Below are positions 12,324 to 24,991 of a stretch of DNA of 64,000 nt, piece after piece. The position numbers and the translations under genes are program-made. This DNA is from Ostrinia nubilalis (taxonomy: Eukaryota > Arthropoda > Insecta > Lepidoptera > Crambidae). The notes below the pieces were generated by a model. The model did not search any database. It was not told where the DNA came from and was given only the letters and a program-made list of their open reading frames with translations. The DNA lies in contig NC_087095.1 of assembly GCF_963855985.1 (NCBI RefSeq), forward strand, positions 6,148,001 to 6,212,000, in the 5' to 3' direction. The stretch's first letter is position 1. Each line of letters begins with the position of its first letter.

Positions 12324-13496
12324 TTATTGTTTTGTTTTCTTAAAAGTTACTTACTTTTGTCACAGTTTCGGGGACATATTTAGCACTGTCGTAAACCGTT
12401 TAAAATTCCTGAGGGAAACCCGGGCTGCTTTTGAAAGAACGGGAGCGTGTGAATGAATAAATATAAGGCACCGCAAGATGTGACCCGCAAGTAAACAAGC
12501 CAGAAGTAGATGTATACAGGGTGTTTGGACAGGTGGATAGACACATAAACATGTAGAATCAGGAAAATTTCCCAGTGTAATGTCTTTTTCTTGAAATTAG
12601 AGTCGATTTACGCGCTAGATTTTTGTGCTGTGTTCATTTTTGGTTAGATTTACATTAAGTGCCGGTTTTACCACTTACTGATTATTTGTTAGGTTAGGTT
12701 CTACAATCAAATCGTAAATCTACAATTTTTGATTTTACAGAAGCTCTACTAGTTTTTAACTCAGAAGAGCATTATTTAAAATAACATTTATTCTGATGAT
12801 TTACATCATTATTCCAGCCATAAGACGTTCACTGCTGATTTCCAGGTTGGTCGTTTAGGAACGGTCTGCATCCATACCATTACTTACTTCAAATGTTGAA
12901 GATGCTTAGTTTTGCCGGAAGTGTTATTATAACAGTAGATACTGTAGGTAGGCCTCTTTGTGATATCACATAATACTTATATTTTTTTACTTACTTACGA
13001 TAGGTACTTTTCCCAACGGTAATTATTTCCTTAGCAGGGTTCGAAGCCATAATTAATCATTTTGGAAACGATAACATTAATAACCTTCTTAATTAAAATT
13101 CATATCAAGGCCTTTGAGTAGTGTCTGTTTGGGTAAGTTTCGTTTACGTTTCATTCATTGCTGTTTGCTTTGGCTTCATCGTTTTCGTAATTAACGTTTA
13201 CGAAACCAATTGAAGTCGTTTTTATTACGAACAGAGTTTTACAGGTCTCTTACAACCACTACAAAATAAAATGTTGAAGACTGGTTCAAGTTCTCATAAA
13301 AATGGGTCATTTGTTTTATTGTCGCTCAAACCTTAACAAAGAGCTGTTAAGACCGAATTGGCGTTTCTGGAAAAAAGGTTACATACGGTTAAGAACCAAA
13401 CACTGCTAACATTTTTGGCATTTTCGGTTTATAGCATAGCTCGACTTGTCTGGAGACGCTTCACACTTTAGCAGACATTATTTATTTATATGTAAC
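12324..13496. other. Non-coding DNA with one RTE remnant
   Basis: Apart from the short RTE end listed at 12,788-12,880, I see no gene or ordered repeat. A TACAGGGTGTTTGGAC phrase at about 12,517 looks like one end of a MITE without its partner. Confidence 0.5.
12788..12880 (-). mobile_element. RTE 3' end, decayed
   Basis: 'catcattattccagccataagacgttc' is split by substitutions but aligns by eye with the RTE tail at 3.7 and 39.4 kb. Coding is lost. Confidence 0.45.
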
Positions 13497-13718
13497 TAGC
13501 TTCCGCCCGCGGCTTCGCCCGCGTGGAATTTTGTCTGTCACAGAAAAACTTTATCGCGGCGTCCCTGTTAGAAAAACGGGATAAAAACTATCTTATGTTC
13601 TTTCCCGGGACTCAAACTATATCTTTGCCAAATTTCATCAAAATCGGTTCAGTGGTTTAGGCGTGAAAGCGAGACAGACAGACAGAGTTACTTTCGCATC
13701 TATAATATTAGTATAGAT
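13497..13718 (+). repeat. Lepidopteran 'cccgcggcttcgcccgcg' repeat, copy 1
   Basis: Starts CTAGCTTCCGCCCGCGGCTT, contains 'caaaatcggttcagtgg' and a (GACA)n run, and ends ATAATATTAGTATAGAT. It closely matches the block at 49.50-49.73 kb. I recognise it as a very common lepidopteran dispersed repeat, possibly Helitron-derived or a retroelement end; the class is not certain. Confidence 0.7.
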
Positions 13719-14683
13719 CTAGAATAAGGTCTGGTTTCTATCAAAGCGAGGAGAAGAGATGCGTCTTAAACGCATCTCCAGTTAGATCTCGCTGTTTCCA
13801 CAATACCTATTGTATTATTTAAAAAAATCTGTCCTCTCTGTTTTGGTGAAACCAGGCTTTATACCGTCTAGACTTGCCTAGATCCTAAAAACACTGTGTA
13901 CCTACAATTACACAAAATTGGGGGTTTGCGCTGAATTTACACTAACAAATTGTCTCCGGCAGTCGTGTCTCCATCACGAATGGAAATGAAGGATCGCAAA
14001 CGCTCGAACAAAATTGAAACACGCAATATTGTCTATAGTGGCGCGCACCAAGAATTTTGTCTATGGCCCTGTTGCTCTCGTTGCGGGCGTTGACCTGTTG
14101 TTAGGACTACCATCTGCCTCGATTCTTCAGGAAATTTCCGGATTTCCTTGCGGAATTTGGCCTACTTGGGATCTGCTCATAGTTTAATCGCTGAGGAATC
14201 TACTTGGATGCTTAGAGCAAAACTTGTGTGATTATGGATGGGGTGGAATGGTGCATGTAGGCCATCAGTGCCTAACACTTATTGTCATTATCCTGCCTCA
14301 GTTTTCCGATTGACTTGTATCTACGAAATGGTGTTTTACTACTAAAAATCATAATAAATTGAAAACGCCTAATGCATTTCAACCCATGCCCTCAACTGGA
14401 CCCCCTTGTTATAGGTATTTTTGATCCAATTTCACAACAAAAAATACTCAACAAAGGCCACGGGTCATTTCCCGTCCCCATTGGAGAGATCGTATAAAAT
14501 AATGCTACTGACCCAAATAGCCAAAAATCCAGCTTTTCCTAGGACCTTTCAGTACTAGATAGTAGGTAACCATTGTTGGTACTATCTAGTCAGGGAACGC
14601 TCTTGAGCGCGCGTAAGCGTAAGGATAAAACGAAGCTCAACGTTGATACTTCTCCATTCAAGAGAGAAAGACACGGTTCAATC

Positions 14684-14862
14684 TTACTAATATTATAAAT
14701 GCGAAAGTTTGGATGTCTGGATGTTTTTTACTCTTACAGACTAACAGATTTTGATGAAACTTTATAGTATTATTGTTTATAACCCAGATTAACATATAAC
14801 ATATTAACATAATAGGCTATAATTTATGACGATCTGTGACAAACTAAATTGAGCAAATCTTA
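14684..14862 (+). repeat. Lep1-like repeat, 3' truncated
   Basis: Starts ACTAATATTATAAATGCGAA and continues with 'gattttgatgaaacttta' and a 'gtttataacccag' phrase. These features fit the Helitron-like Lep1 repeat as I remember it. The usual GC-rich end is missing. Confidence 0.6.
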
Positions 14863-15247
14863 GTGAAATGTTTGATGGGCGCTTTTACTTAGTTATAACC
14901 AGACATATGACGTTTTATATTCATACTTAACTATCTTTTATATGAAACTTAGGACTTAAATTACAATTTAAAAAAAACCTTCATTCAGATTGCTCATTTC
15001 ATCCCTCTGGAATCTTTGTTATAATGTATTATGTAGTATGTATGTAGAGGTCCTTTAGCGATTTTGCAAGTCAAACTATTCGAGTTATTGTAACTAAAAT
15101 TGTGTAGACATTTAAAGCTTTTGATCGCGTCTTCGTGTACAAGAATTCCGGTCGGCCACAGTCATTTTCGTCCCTTCAAAAGCACTCTATTTATTACCAA
15201 AAGAATAAACTTTAGTAAGGATTGTTGTTTTTAAAGAAATTTTGTTT

Positions 15248-15360
15248 AGCTCTCGTGGTAATACATTATGCTTGTCTTACAAATGGGTTCCCCACTATTC
15301 ATATAGTCCAGCCGTGGCGGCAAGGTTCCAACTCGCGTTCCTCGGCTCTCAAGTTGGTCA
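15248..15360 (-). repeat. tRNA-derived SINE, worn copy
   Basis: It aligns by eye with the better copy near 38.0 kb: 'ctcgtggtaa' at the left and 'cgttcctcgg' at the right. The B-box equivalent is GTTGGAACCTTGCC, which has lost the GGTTCGA core. Confidence 0.55.
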
Positions 15361-16718
15361 GTATTTGTAGGTTATTGAAATGATCCCTAACCAATGTTGC
15401 ACATCTGTGCATTGTATTGCCTTTGATCATTATTCCCTTTAGAATGGGCATTCTGAAACTAACGCCTGGTACGTGCCTGGTTAGTGGGGGCTCAAAGCGA
15501 ACAAATGGAAACAAATGCCATGTTGTAACTAGACAAAACAGTTTGCTAGGCTTGCATTGAATTGGTTCTTGATAAAGCTTTGTAATGGAGAAGTTTCTGA
15601 ATTGTAAAATACAAGCAAAGCTAATAACAATTGTGAAAGAAACATGAAAATATATCTACAAATAATGAAGTTACAGGGCCCCAAAGTTGCGCATAACAAA
15701 TATTTCGCGCCATTTGATCGGTGACGTCACGGCACTCATTCGGAAAACAAACAGTGAATTATCCCTGCCCCCCTAGGTCCAGTGCTGTTGACAGATAATT
15801 TTTTTTTTAAATCTAGTAGTTTTTAATTTTTCAGCCAGGGTCACTCAATATCCTTTTTTAGTAAAATTGTGTAACCTTTTTTATAACATAGCCAAGACCT
15901 GGCCATATAAAAAAAAAGAAAAGAAGACTTTGACATTATACTTAGTGTCATTCTCGAGTTGTCGAGGGGTGGTAAGCATTGTGTTTGAAACTTGAATAGG
16001 TGGCGGCACCGCCTTTGTTTTTGTTGTTTGAATTTCACGCAAAAAAAATATTATGTAGGTAATTGAAATACTTAATTTCTCAGCCATTTCTTGATGGATT
16101 TGAAAAAAAACTTCACCGTCTTTTTAGTTTTGGTCTATATTTTAATCCCATTCAGTGAAATATAATGTTTTCAATTTCACGAAACTTCTCCATTGTCCTC
16201 AGTGGTCGTTAGTATGCGCCGGTTTTGTATGCCCGTTTTCAGAAATACCTACCCACCGTAGGTGTTTCTCCTGTATGTATTACTTTACTGACCCTCTCGA
16301 ATATGACAATACAAAAGCGTGAGAGGCATTGTTTTGAGGACTGGACCTTACATCGGAGACAGTCTTGGTGGTCTTGGTTAGGACGAACAAAAGCCGTTAT
16401 AATGGATGGCACGCTGCAACATGATTTGATTCGTATCGATCGAGTTTCGCTATGCAGTACCATCTCTGCATTGCCATTATATGAATTTCTGAATACATAC
16501 TTATCTTCTTTCCACCATTGTAGTTCATGCTCCTGTCATACCTACTAGCAAGCGCCTTTATTGGGTAAAAATACAAAAAAGACTTGGTCTAGGAGGCCAA
16601 TTAACCGGCAAAAGCCCTGAGACATTAAAAAAAATCTGAATTGGATTTTTATCACAAGAAAGAAACAATAGAGAATCCGCACATCAAAATATGGCAAAAC
16701 AATTAAAGTGTAGGTAGG

Positions 16719-17442
16719 TATAGCCTGACCAGGAACATAAAAACCCTGGCATAGAGGCGCTTCAATTGCATTTGATAGTGCAACACTGGGTACAGTCGTA
16801 CCTGTATTAAATTAATAGGCTAACTTTATGTATCAGGATTCAGGATTATAGGCTTATTTAATATTTTCATAAATTAACAAAAACGTATTATATTATAGGT
16901 AAACTGGTTTAAATAAATTAAATGAAACCATCAATCGAGCAAGTAGGATTTTATTATTATTCATCAATAATCAAATTCTGAACTTGAATATTCAACTACA
17001 ATGTCTGCTCATGAACGCTTCAAACTCGGTACTTCTTTCCCAATTCCATAAAATTCAATACTTACAAAGTGACAAACAAACAACAGCTAATTTTCATAGT
17101 TGACTGTACTATACGATAAACATGTCAGTCAATTTGACAACCTTTGTCGGAAACATTATTCAATGAAAATATTGTCCGAACCCTTAGTATTTCTCTTCGA
17201 CAAATACTTTAACACATTGTGAACCACTTTTCTTTCACGACTATAAAAAGATTTTAGCAATTTAATTCACAAAATCAATTGCGCACATTTAAAATAAAGT
17301 TTGTTTACACTTTGACAGCAATAGACTGACATGCAAGGTGACATGTCAATGAAGTTTTCAGTTACTGTTGCCATTAAAAGAAATTAGTACCATTAATTTT
17401 CCGCAACATGGCGAGGGTTTTTATGTTCCTGGTCAGGCTATA
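16719..17442. mobile_element. 720-bp TIR element, TA target
   Basis: TA flanks termini TAGCCTGACCAGGAACATAA and its inverted copy at the right; the match runs about 30 bp (through 'aaaccct'). The interior is AT-rich with no open frame of note. The TA duplication suggests a non-autonomous Tc1/mariner-type element. Confidence 0.75.
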
Positions 17443-17768
17443 CATCATTATTATAAGTATGTACCTTAACAACACAAGTCAACTACAGCGTTGACTGAAC
17501 TAAGTTGGATTCAGAATATTTCTACCGAGAAAAACTTATAAGACGACATCTGCTTGAATATCATTTTTATATGTAGGTATATTTAAGTACGGATGGTTGA
17601 CTTTATAAAGAAGCATGACGCTTCTTTTATATTCATAACAAGTTCGCAATTCGATTGTCAACTTGCCAAACAATCGATTTACGAAGTTGTTACGAAGAAA
17701 ATAATATCTCCCAGAACTAAGAAATGATAAGTCTCTAATTCTCTGTATCTCTTAGAATACCTACTGTA

Positions 17769-17946
17769 GGCGCTTAACTCAGTCATTATCTGAGGAATGG
17801 GAGCGGCACGGGAGGCGTGACATTGACATATTATGACGTGACAAAGCATACAAATCTGAAGCATGAAGTCTCGTTGACGTTTGACGTTTCCAAAACACCC
17901 TCCCGTGCCGCTCCCATACCTCAGGCACTTACTGAGCTAAGCGCTT
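17769..17946. repeat. Foldback MITE with GGGAGCGGCACGGGAGG arms
   Basis: Left and right arms of about 55 bp are inverted copies (GCGCTTAACTCAG outside, GGGAGCGGCACGGGAGG inside) around a spacer of about 70 bp. No coding content. Confidence 0.7.
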
Positions 17947-18055
17947 GACCTAGTAAAGATTATGTCACGACGTAAACTTTTGACTTTTTCTGCCTCGATC
18001 ACTTCTGTAGAATTCTAATTCAGTTACCTATTTGAAATTACCCAATTATTTTATG

Positions 18056-20216
18056 TAGGGTAAACCGTATAGCTATTGCCCACTTAATTATTTCAAACAC
18101 ATTGAGATGAAAAATTAAAGAAAGTATTTTAATTATTAACCATTTATGACTTTTTTCTTATAACTCAATAAACTGTTAAACAGAATATTAACAGTTTTTA
18201 GTTAAAACTTACGTAACTTAGAAAATATTGAAATAAATTTAAAATCCTCCAAAAAGTACAGTCATTGCCCATTACTTACACTAATTGCCCACATCAAAGC
18301 ACAGTAATTGCCCAGTATCTTAAAACAAAATAATCAATTTTAAAATGACAAAATAGGCTTTAAATAAACAAAACAAAACATTAAACTTAAATTCTAGTAA
18401 TACAGTCTTCAAAATTTCAAAATAAATTGCGTTTGGCCTTATTAACTATATAATCAAATATTTCTTGAGCTGATGTTGATGAGTCTGAATCGGTAGAGAC
18501 AGAATCATCTACTTCAAAACAGAGATGACGCAAAAATTTGAATTTTAAATGTAATAGATTTTATATGTAGGTTTTTTTTTATGTTCTTCGATATCAGTTC
18601 AAGTGGTTGCTCAGAATGTTCAATTAGCTGTTGGTTATTCTTCCCTAAAGTTATATCTATTTCCTTACAATTAACATTTTCACTAGTAGATTTAATTAAT
18701 TTATTTATTTATTTATTTAACGTAGGATTTTCATTTTTTGTATCTGCGTTTGAATTTTTATCAATTTTTTCAAGCCAAACCATATTTTTCAGCAATTTAT
18801 CTTGTAGATAAATTGTTGGATACATCTTGTACAGCTTCGATCGCTTTTTGCAAATTTTCTATGCTATATTGAACTTTTGGAGTCTTTGGCATACTGAAAA
18901 TGAAACATTAAAAGCCATTTCAATATTTATGCCTGTAAATTGCAAAACAAGTCTCACAATGAGCAACTTAAACACTGCTACTGCATGGTGGCAATACTCT
19001 AATAATAATTGCCCTGGGCATTCCGCATTCCGCAATAACCATCGATAGAACTAGGTCGCGGTCGTGGCCCTCTGGCAACAACTCCTTGATAAGGCATTCC
19101 GTATTTTTACGCAAAAGCCGCCGTCTGCGGCGCTCGCATCTGGGTACCGCCAGCACTGTGCCGGTGATTGAAATTGAAATCCAGAACTTCGTCCTCGAAG
19201 CGCACGGAATCTCGTCAAGTCAGGATACGGCTGCGCTCCCTGAAGCGCTGCGCGGCTCCAAACAAGCAAGGTATGAAGGTTTTCGACTCGTCAATGTTTC
19301 TCGTCGGCCAGTTAGTGTGCCCGAAACATAATTTCACCTGCGTTTTGTTATTGATCAAGCGCGGCATTGTAATAAATCACACATACACTGCAATACGTTT
19401 GGGCGCATTGGACGGACTGGGACGATTATTTATGTTGTTGCGCTCCCGCATGCCGATCGGCGGCTCGGCGCGGGCTGTGGGCGCGGAGCGACTGGCAGCG
19501 AGCGATATCAATATGGCCGACTCACGCGGCGCGGCACGTGGCAGTGGTCGTTGCCCTCGGCCGGCTACTACGATAGTGCGTACAAACGAATACTCACCGC
19601 GCTCAAAGGATGATTTATTTTTTATTTTTTTCGAAACATTCTTTGTCGTTTTACTCGAAAACTAGCCTGATTTTTTTTTTTAAACACTTGGGTTGTATTT
19701 GTATGATTTTATTAGATGCGTTGGTAAAGTATGATCAGTACAAAAAATAACACCTTATACATTAACATATGGCAATAACTGAAATGATGGTGGGCAATAA
19801 CTAAAAATATACAGATTTACGTGCACCGTTAAAATGACCGTTAAAAATCAAATTTTATCAGTTATTTTCATTGATAATGGAGAAAACACTTATAATTTCA
19901 TCATGACTATACACCATTACTTGAATATTAAATAACTTGCAAAAAAAATTTAACCTCTAAGCAAGTAATTCCTTAGTAAAATTGTTAAAGTCTTTACCTG
20001 TTTGAGTAACATTTTCACCCGTCTTGACAAAATCCGCCATAACTGTTTTTTTTAGTGTTTCCTATTGTAAATTTTAAATCTACTGTACATTGATCTCGGA
20101 GCCATCTACTTAGTAAATTCAAATCTAACTAGAGTGATTCAAAGTCAGCACCTGACAATATTATTCTTAAAGCGGGCAATCACTACCAGTGGGCAATCAC
20201 TCTCTGGTTTACGCTA
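18056..20216 (-). mobile_element. pogo-like element with ATTGCCCA word array
   Basis: TA flanks termini GGGTAAACCGTATAGC (left) and GCGTAAACCAGAGAG (right, inverted). The word ATTGCCCA/TGGGCAAT occurs in clusters near both ends. A broken transposase lies on the minus strand (separate entry). A GC-rich block at 19.04-19.60 kb could be the element's own 5' region or captured sequence. TA target plus a pogo-type N-terminus place it in the Tc1/mariner superfamily. It is internally deleted and inactive. Confidence 0.65.
18417..18892 (-). pseudogene. pogo-like transposase, internally deleted
   Basis: A minus-strand frame starting at 18,892 opens MPKTPKVQYSIENLQKAIEA and runs into a psq-type helix-turn-helix pattern (an LSTRxIAEKYGL-like segment), which begins many insect pogo-type transposases. 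One in-frame stop interrupts it after about 30 codons. Close to the left end an acidic segment (DSVSTDSDSSTSAQEIFDYI) followed by a basic tail looks like the protein's C-terminus, ending at 18,417. The DDE catalytic core, normally several hundred residues, is missing. The transposase would bind the element's ends; this copy cannot make it. The family call rests on motif resemblance only. Confidence 0.55.
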
Positions 20217-22559
20217 CCTATTTATATGAATTTATCTAATCCCGTGAATCACGCTCCTAAAATGTTTACAAAATAGCTCATTATCGCTACATAATTCATA
20301 TTTTTGCCGTTAATCATATTATCCAACTGACATGGTATTCAAAGAACGTGAAATATGCCTGAGTTGTGGATAATATTAGTTGCACATTAACCTATCAAGA
20401 ATATCCATAACCAAATTTTGAACCTAATCTCCTTAATGTAAGGTTAAAAATCAGTGAGAAACTTTTTTATTTGGTGTCTGTCATGTGGTGGCGATATTGA
20501 TTGCACTTCACTTTAAAATATCGGCACAGTTTAAAAATATATACCAATCGTTTTAAGCTTACCTACTAATGGTTACAATGTGATAATGATAATCCTAACA
20601 ATTTCATATGACAAATAAAACAAAGCTAATTAAATATTTCTAGTTTGTTTAAATTCATTTGAGAGTTTTGGTGGAAGAATTTTTCAAATTATACAGGTTC
20701 ATTACTTTTGGAGCCTACTCTATAGGTACGAAAAACAATAATATTAGTGTAGAAGAAAAAGCGTCGAAGAATTACATATTATTCCGTCATCCGTACTTAA
20801 TCACCATCAGACATACGCCATAATACTGAGATAAATGGACCTGGAATCATAAAAGAACAGTTTTTATTGTAATCTAGACTTTACTGGAAGTATTTATAGC
20901 ATTCTCATGAATCCCGATAAAAGGAGTCCCTTTTGATATACGACGTTAATAAATTATGTAGGTACGTATTTGCGTTTAGGTGTGCCTACAGTAGTTTTAA
21001 TGAAAATTTATGGATTTCCAGGTGCGAGTATTCTTCAAATTACAATTCATATGATATTTAGAGTTTATTGATTATAGTAGAGTCAGTTTGAAACAATTAA
21101 TTATAATAACAATAGTTATTTTAAAATTTATAACACGCTTACGTAACGTATCTAAAACAAATGTCGACTGAATTTGTTACGTAAAGTAGACTATTCGAAC
21201 AAGAAGGAAGAAAATTCTAATAAAAACTATAAAATCATTTTTAATCTGTCGCTACTCGAACATACTTGCGCCATATTCTTTTTGCAAAACGTTGATGAAG
21301 TCTCAATACCTTCTGAGTCGCACAAATTGACATAGGATTTTGAATTTTATTCCATTGAGTTAAAATTGAAGTTTGTTAAAACTTTTAGCATAATAAATAT
21401 GGGGTATTATAATATTGATACTTGGACAGAATATTCCAAAGATGACATTCATTTCATAGATAAAACAACGAAAATGAAAACTGAAGAGGAAATTATCTAG
21501 AACGTGCCAAAATTAGAGCTAGCAGTCGAGAGTCGTCCGAAATGTAAAAAAAAACTATGAAAGGATTGAATGAATATTAATCTCGAACTTTTAGGAAGTA
21601 TAATAAGATAAGGACAACTAATAGCGGACTGATTTACCGTTCTTTATTAAATTTCCTGTATCTTCTGGATTACATGAATAATTTGATAAATCCGCATGGA
21701 TTAAATAGTCAGTGAGTATCCTAAATCCATAATTATATTTTTAGCGCCAAGCCTTTTTCGAAACCGTTTCGAAAATTAGTTTAAACAGATAAATAACGAC
21801 ATAGACAAAAAGTTTTTTAAGTGTACATTATGTAGATTTTACGTAACAAAGACTAGACACTATTTAAATAAATTACTTTAGGTGTAAAGTTGCGGTTGAG
21901 CCCGAAGGATCTGTATCTTCTCTAGACGCATAAATTACTGCACCGGGTTCCACAACATTGTGAAAATGAGGCTGAATTTGAACTAGAACGCTAATTGCAC
22001 GTCTAGAATTAGAGTCTCACCCATAGTTGGCAAAAACAAGCTGATACCTCATTTGTTTATGTAGATTGAACATAACAATGTAAGTAACTGGAGAGAAGTT
22101 AATTTTACAAAGAGGTCGAATCTAAAGTTACCTGTAAAACCTAACGGGATTCCTACAAAAAGATATCATCAACTAAAGAGCCATGATTTTATTACTTACT
22201 GAAAATAAGTAGTCAATTTAACACGTAGCCTAAATTACTGGGTTTGGGAATTCCAAATACGTTGATGAAAAATTCCATAAAAGTGCCCTGAGTGTGCTCT
22301 ACGTACGAGTAAGTAGTTATGTGTTTCTGTATAAAAAAAAAATTATTTTTGGCGAAACCTTTTTCTACAACAAAGAAAATACTTAGGCATCAGAATTTTC
22401 AAGCAGAAAACTGTTTGGCAAACTTGACTTTCTATCGACATATTTGATCATCGACAAGAAGTCACTCAATTCAATATTCCATGACTAGCACATGTGTGCA
22501 TATTTTCCCAATATTTTCTGGTCAAAAGTATAGAATATAACTATGGTAGCCCACGCATG
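20217..22559. other. No feature seen
   Basis: AT-rich DNA on both strands without open frames above 60 codons or any repeat that I could pair within the window. Confidence 0.55.
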
Positions 22560-22905
22560 CGCCAGTGAGAGTAACTCCGTTTGCCGCGCGACGCTGTGCG
22601 GCGAGTCAGGCAAAATACCTTCGAGTTGCCGAGTGGAACCACGCGAGTCACTCGATACGGGAAATTCGCGATGTTACACTCACTTGAGTGATAAACTTTC
22701 TTCAAAAACTATCGGTTAAGTGATAAAACTGTGCGTAAAAGTAACAATGGTTAAAAAGTTACCGCCAAAGTTGAGATTGTTAACTTAAAAACAAGTTCAG
22801 TGACAGTTTCGAAGAAACAAAACAGTGAGAAAAGTTTTAGTTTTAAGTGATTGAGGAAGGAATTGTTGAAAGTTGTGGTGACTGGGATTCGAGGATACGG
22901 TATGC
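22560..22905 (+). promoter_or_regulatory. CpG-rich promoter or non-coding first-exon candidate
   Basis: A local GC-rich patch in AT-rich DNA contains CACGCATGCGCCAG (similar to an NRF-1 site) and several CG-rich words, followed by a stretch rich in 'gtga/aaaac' typical of insect 5' leader sequence. A possible splice donor (ACG|GTATGC) lies near 22,899. Short upstream ATGs stop quickly. No coding exon follows in the next 40 kb. It could equally be a degraded transposon promoter. Confidence 0.25.
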
Positions 22906-23642
22906 TATTAATTATTTACTGTTAATATTTAATTACATTGTCAAGATAATCAAACATTTCGCAAAAATGTTGCGCTGCGCAAACTTTGTTTCTACAAAAC
23001 TATTCTTAGTTTTACGTGGTTTTACAAACATTAGAATAATTTTAATATTTTGTCGCCGAAATTAGTTTAAACTTTTATTTTCCTGATAGAGTCAATTAAG
23101 ATTTTGTTTTTTAAAAGAATGTTAGAAAAATTAAAATTAAATTGTTGCGGAAAAATAGCAGCACTTACCTACTTATATTACTTACGTAAAAGTTTTCGTT
23201 TCATTTTGAGAGCGATCTTCTACATCTCCCAATATGAAAGTCTTACCCTCTACATACACTTAATTTATTGGGATATCTAAATTAATAACTTGGTATTTAG
23301 TTTAATTAAAGTTGATTTATAATAAAAATTCAGTCTTAACTACCACCATAGCATATTTTATATTAATCATAAAATTAAAAGTTGTTATTGATACCAATAA
23401 AAATATGTTTTTAACCAAAATAGCTTTCGTTCCGACCAGCTTATATCCGTATCGTGCATTAAGACTGGCTCCTCTATTTTCAATTCGTAAATAATGGAAC
23501 AAATGCCTCATAGTTTTATGCTAATGATTTTTCTTCATTACAATCTTAAAATAGCTTCGCAGGGCTGAGTTTGTTATTTCGTATATGAAGTGAAGACAGT
23601 CTTTATTTTCCGATCAAAAATTGTAGAACGCATTTATTGTCA
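22906..23642. other. No feature seen
   Basis: AT-rich sequence. If the preceding block is a first exon, this would be the start of its intron. Confidence 0.45.
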
Positions 23643-23735
23643 ACTAGCGGCCACCCGCGTCTTCGTACGCGTGGATCCCGTTTTACCCCCTTAGGGGTGG
23701 AGTTTCGTAAAATCCTTTCTTGGCGGATTTATTGT
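23643..23735 (+). repeat. Lepidopteran 'cttcgtacgcgtggatcccg' repeat fragment
   Basis: CTAGCGGCCACCCGCGTCTT followed by 'ttacccccttaggggtgg' is a familiar lepidopteran dispersed-repeat end. It is truncated. Confidence 0.6.
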
Positions 23736-23884
23736 CAATTTCTTTTAATTTTTTTTTTGACAAGGCATTGCACAAAAAAGTAGCTTTCAGATTTAAAAAT
23801 CTCAAAGCACAATAAAATGACATCTATTCAAAATTATTTTACACTTTTCGCATTGCACAGCATTTTGGTTATAAAAAATCCTAC

Positions 23885-24006
23885 TTCGTTTCCACCAAAG
23901 TATCGTCCGTCGCTGGACACAATAAAATCCTGGGGCACTTATGGGACGCACGATTTCCACAACTGCCCGCATCCAGGTGCTTCCCGTACCTAAACAAATG
24001 GAATCC
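23885..24006 (-). mobile_element. RTE 3' end, decayed
   Basis: 'cgtcgctggacacaataaaatcctggggcac' and 'ctgcccgcatccaggtgcttccc' align by eye with the RTE end at 24.57 kb, with many substitutions. No open frame remains. Confidence 0.5.
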
Positions 24007-24400
24007 TTTTACGCTGAGTCAATAAGGATCATTGATAAAAATACATACCTACTATTGGGAATGGGATAAATGGATACCTCGAGGGTAAGTAGGAATCGTG
24101 AAAGAATTTAAACCTGCATGCAAGTAAGATGGGGATAGCGGTGCGGTTTGTACAATAACTAAATGTCGATGTATAACTTTACTGCATATCTGAATTGTAC
24201 AATTGTTTGTTATCCTAAATAAAATAAAATAAATAAAATAAAAATTCACACACACAAAGTAATCAAACAAAATGTGCTCATTATCCACTGCGGTATCAGT
24301 GCTCAACGTTCGAATAATATTTAGTACTACGCAAGCAATGTAAACTGTTTACATTATGACGTCGCTGCTGTCATCATTGCTGTCGCGAGCAATGTGTTCT

Positions 24401-24473
24401 GTTTTTGGGCATATTGCTGCGACAGTGGCCCCGCCCCCTTGTCACATCTCCCTTTAGTTTCTGTGATCTGTGG
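24401..24473 (+). repeat. Dispersed 73-bp repeat, copy 1
   Basis: GTTTTTGGGCATATTGCTGC to TTCTGTGATCTGTG. It is nearly the same as 39,014-39,086. The family is unknown to me. Confidence 0.65.
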
Positions 24474-24558
24474 TGGAATCGTATCTCGTTGTAATGCAGG
24501 TTATTTTGCAACAAAAATGGATAGTCTGATGTGCTGTCGACTGTACATAGGTATAGGT

Positions 24559-24817
24559 ATGAGCAACCTCGTTCGTTTCAGCCAAATGACGTCCACTGCT
24601 GGACAAAGGCCTCCTCCAAGGTTTTCCACAATGCACGGTCCTGCGCTGCCCGCATCCAGGCTCTTCCCGCGACCTTTACGAGATCGTCGGTCCACCTAGT
24701 AGGAGGCCTGCCCACGCTACGTCTTCCAGCCCGTGGTCGCCACTCGAGAACTTTTCTGCCCCAACGGCTATCGTCTCTACGAGCTATGTGCTCGCTCGTA
24801 GAGACGATGAGCAACCT
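24559..24817 (-). mobile_element. RTE retrotransposon 3' end with 11-bp target duplication
   Basis: ATGAGCAACCT at 24,559-24,569 is repeated exactly at 24,807-24,817. The insert reads on the minus strand as the last ~75 codons of an RTE-type protein without a stop: an 'RWGRKVLEWRPR' segment, 'GRPPTRWTDDLVKVAG', 'WMRAAQDR', and a final VQQWTSFG. The rest of the element (endonuclease, reverse transcriptase) is lost by 5' truncation. The (ATG)n tail is nearly absent. Confidence 0.8.
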
Positions 24818-24888
24818 AATTTTACAAAATTAAATAATAAATTGTTTTAAACTTTCATAGTGTTCTACCATTGCTGACGTTGATTACT

Positions 24889-24991
24889 ACCGTGTACCTT
24901 TTTATTTACGAGCCTCCGATATTTCGGCACTGTTGCAAGCGCCATGATCACGGAAATAAAAAGCAAAGCTCGTAAATAAAAGGTACACGGT
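24889..24991. repeat. Short foldback repeat
   Basis: ACCGTGTACCTTTTTATTTA at the left pairs with TAAATAAAAGGTACACGGT at the right. The loop contains 'tccgatatttcggcac' and 'gccatgatcacgg'. Confidence 0.65.

Larger units (their letters stand above)
13719..16718. other. Non-coding DNA between small repeats
   Basis: Apart from the Lep1-like repeat (14.68 kb) and the SINE (15.25 kb), no gene is supported. A small hairpin at 14,556-14,595 pairs CTAGATAGTA with TACTATCTAG. A TGACGTCA box (CRE-like) lies near 15,723 in a short GC-richer stretch without other promoter signs. Open frames near 16.2-16.5 kb on both strands are overlapping shadows with no motif. Confidence 0.5.

Noticed and set aside
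19168..19665. 165-codon plus-strand frame in a GC-rich block
   Set aside because: It lies within the pogo-like element, overlaps other frames on both strands and shows no motif; GC-rich sequence has few stops by chance.
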